From contig JAFYWC010000117.1 in assembly GCA_017546585.1 (NCBI GenBank), forward strand, positions 1-61,091: a stretch of 61,091 nucleotides of DNA. The letters run 5' to 3'. A model generated the notes under the pieces. It was not told where the DNA came from, made no database searches, and saw nothing but the letters and a program-made list of their open reading frames with translations. How positions within the stretch are numbered: position 1 is the stretch's first letter; each line of letters begins with the position of its first letter. Shown one piece after another: positions 60,136 through 61,091 of the stretch. A program made the translations under genes and the position numbers. The DNA comes from Bacteroidales bacterium. GTDB taxonomy: Bacteria > Bacteroidota > Bacteroidia > Bacteroidales > UBA932.

Positions 60136-60731
60136 TCTTTACGGATACTGAATTCGCAGCCGCAGTACAGCTGGTTGTAGAAATCGTATTCCTTTATAAT
60201 CTGAAGACGGCGCTCCTGGAGCCCGTTCTTTCGCCAGTTCTGATCCCACCAGATGATGCTACGCTCTTCTGGTGGGATTTTATTTACTGCCCAGGTGCCG
60301 GCCTCGTTTATCTGGTCGAGCGATTTCCAACGTGATGATGCGAGAGTTGTGGTGATGACCCTGATGCCTCTTTCGCGGGCATACTGTGCCGTGCGCAGGA
60401 GACGCAGCTTGAAGCATTTCAGGCAGCGGCCGCCGCGCTCTGGCTCTGACTCCAATCCTGTCATCTCCTTGAGCCAGTTGTCGTGGTCATAGTCTGCGTC
60501 GATGATCTCCAGTCCGAGCGACTCGGCGTAACGCGTACACTCGTTCTTTCGGATATCGTATTCTTCCTGAGGATAGATGTTCGGATTGCAGTAATAGATG
60601 ACGGGAGTGATGCCGTTCTGCATCATCGCCTCGATGATGGCGCTTGAGCAGGGGGCGCAGCAAGTGTGGAGAAGAACTGTAGTCTCCCCCATCGGTGCCT
60701 GGATCTGCGGCTTATGCCTGTTGGTCTTCAT
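60132..60731 (-). CDS. queH: Epoxyqueuosine reductase QueH
   Basis: Iron-sulfur enzyme of 199 residues for the last step of queuosine synthesis in tRNA, reducing epoxyqueuosine. Conserved features are LHTCCAPCSS (paired Cys near residue 24), YYCNPNIYPQEEYDIRKNE, GGRCLKCFKLRL, TTTLASSRWKSLDQIN and the C-terminal YCGCEFS. These cysteines fit the cluster and metal sites of QueH. The length is normal. A -7 box TATATTTG lies 8 bp upstream on the minus strand. The stop lies in CTAG, shared with the convergent lipoprotein gene. Confidence 0.95.
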   Translation of the reverse strand: MKTNRHKPQIQAPMGETTVLLHTCCAPCSSAIIEAMMQNGITPVIYYCNPNIYPQEEYDIRKNECTRYAESLGLEIIDADYDHDNWLKEMTGLESEPERGGRCLKCFKLRLLRTAQYARERGIRVITTTLASSRWKSLDQINEAGTWAVNKIPPEERSIIWWDQNWRKNGLQERRLQIIKEYDFYNQLYCGCEFSIRKD

Positions 60732-60738
60732 AACGCTG

Positions 60739-60767
60739 CAAATATACTCCTATTTTAAGTATCTTTG
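60739..60767. promoter_or_regulatory. Back-to-back -7 boxes for queH and the nhaC fragment
   Basis: TATATTTG on the minus strand (60746-60739) and TATCTTTG on the plus strand (60760-60767), 13 bp apart, the same spacing as at 33393-33421. The plus box lies 22 bp before the ATG at 60789, so the truncated nhaC reading frame has a plausible promoter. Confidence 0.6.
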
Positions 60768-60788
60768 CACCCGCTTGACAAATTTAAT

Positions 60789-61091
60789 ATGGAGAACAAT
60801 TCTAAAAGAAACATCGCCGGACTCGTATCCCTCGCGAATCTCTGCACAGCAAACAACACCATCGCGATCATCACCACAGGACAGATCGCACGTGACATCT
60901 CAGAGAAGTTCGGAATCAATCCGCGCAAGAGTGCCAGCATCCTGGACACGTTCTCCTGCCTCATCCAGGGCCTCATCCCTTACGGAGCACAGCTCCTTAT
61001 GGCTGCCGGCCTGGCCGGAGTATCCTCGATCTCCATCGTCGGATATCTCTACTATCCTTTCGTGATGGGATTCTGTGCGATCCTCGCCATC
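60789..61091 (+). CDS. NhaC-family Na+/H+ antiporter, C-terminal segment only (open at window end)
   Basis: At least 101 residues, continuing past the window. NSKRNIAGLVSLANLCTANNTIAIITTGQIARDISEKFGINPRKSASILDTFSCLIQGLIPYGAQLLMAAGLAG matches the C-terminal quarter of NhaC antiporters, which are usually about 440 residues. Here the reading frame opens with MENNSKRN directly before this segment. The upstream DNA is a promoter and then queH on the other strand, with no trace of the preceding 300 or so residues. It may be a remnant after deletion or a stand-alone short protein. Transport function is unlikely without the rest. Confidence 0.8.
   Translation, partial: MENNSKRNIAGLVSLANLCTANNTIAIITTGQIARDISEKFGINPRKSASILDTFSCLIQGLIPYGAQLLMAAGLAGVSSISIVGYLYYPFVMGFCAILAI

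Noticed and set aside
1-61091. Mobile-element or phage island
   Set aside because: No transposase, integrase, relaxase or phage gene was seen, and CATG depletion is uniform across the window, which argues against recent acquisition of any large block.

Overview
The window is a stretch of a Bacteroidota chromosome, almost certainly order Bacteroidales. The evidence is several SusC/SusD pairs, many Cys-anchored lipoproteins, BACON domains, and promoters of the TTTG / TAnnTTTG type that only this phylum uses. By eye the GC content is moderate, around 50 percent. The genus cannot be fixed from sequence alone. No rRNA, tRNA, CRISPR array, integrase or transposase was seen.

Layout. (1) 1-18742, all minus strand: a starch/alpha-glucan utilization operon. 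In transcription order it runs SLC45-type sugar transporter, SusC, SusD, SusE/F-like starch-binding lipoprotein, BACON-CBM-GH13 surface amylase, a second SusC/SusD pair, and a type I pullulanase cut by the window edge. (2) 18940-21105 plus strand: a LytS-type histidine kinase and LytTR response regulator, divergent from the starch operon and probably its regulator, since no SusR is present. (3) 21167-25014 minus: 4-alpha-glucanotransferase MalQ behind an organophosphate-antiporter-family transporter. (4) 25163-35879: housekeeping genes on both strands (MATE exporter, RsgA, polyprenyl diphosphate synthase, U32 peptidase-family protein, small membrane protein, VWA lipoprotein, RecO, RdgB, S41 protease, HAD phosphatase). 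(5) 35874-48268: a second polysaccharide locus with SusC, SusD, a surface glycan-binding protein, two GH16 enzymes and a CotH-type protein on minus, and a divergent GH53 endo-galactanase on plus. (6) 48371-60135 plus: an eight-gene operon made entirely of predicted lipoproteins and bounded by two paralogous [subtilase + small lipoprotein] modules. (7) 60132-61091: QueH, then an NhaC antiporter gene that begins about three quarters of the way into the family.

How the genes fit together. In the starch locus the surface binding proteins and GH13 amylase capture and cut starch, SusC/SusD import oligosaccharides, pullulanase removes branches, the SLC45-like carrier moves maltooligosaccharides into the cytoplasm, and MalQ rearranges them. 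The second locus follows the same logic for a beta-glucan or beta-galactan.

Strongest observations. The tetranucleotide CATG is almost absent: one copy seen in 61 kb. A 108-bp element with perfect 9-bp terminal inverted repeats lies just downstream of stop codons. A run of six perfect hairpins sits in frame inside the U32 gene. The GH13 amylase carries a SusF-like binding module between its catalytic Asp motif and the end of its barrel. The lipoprotein/subtilase operon has no function I can name.
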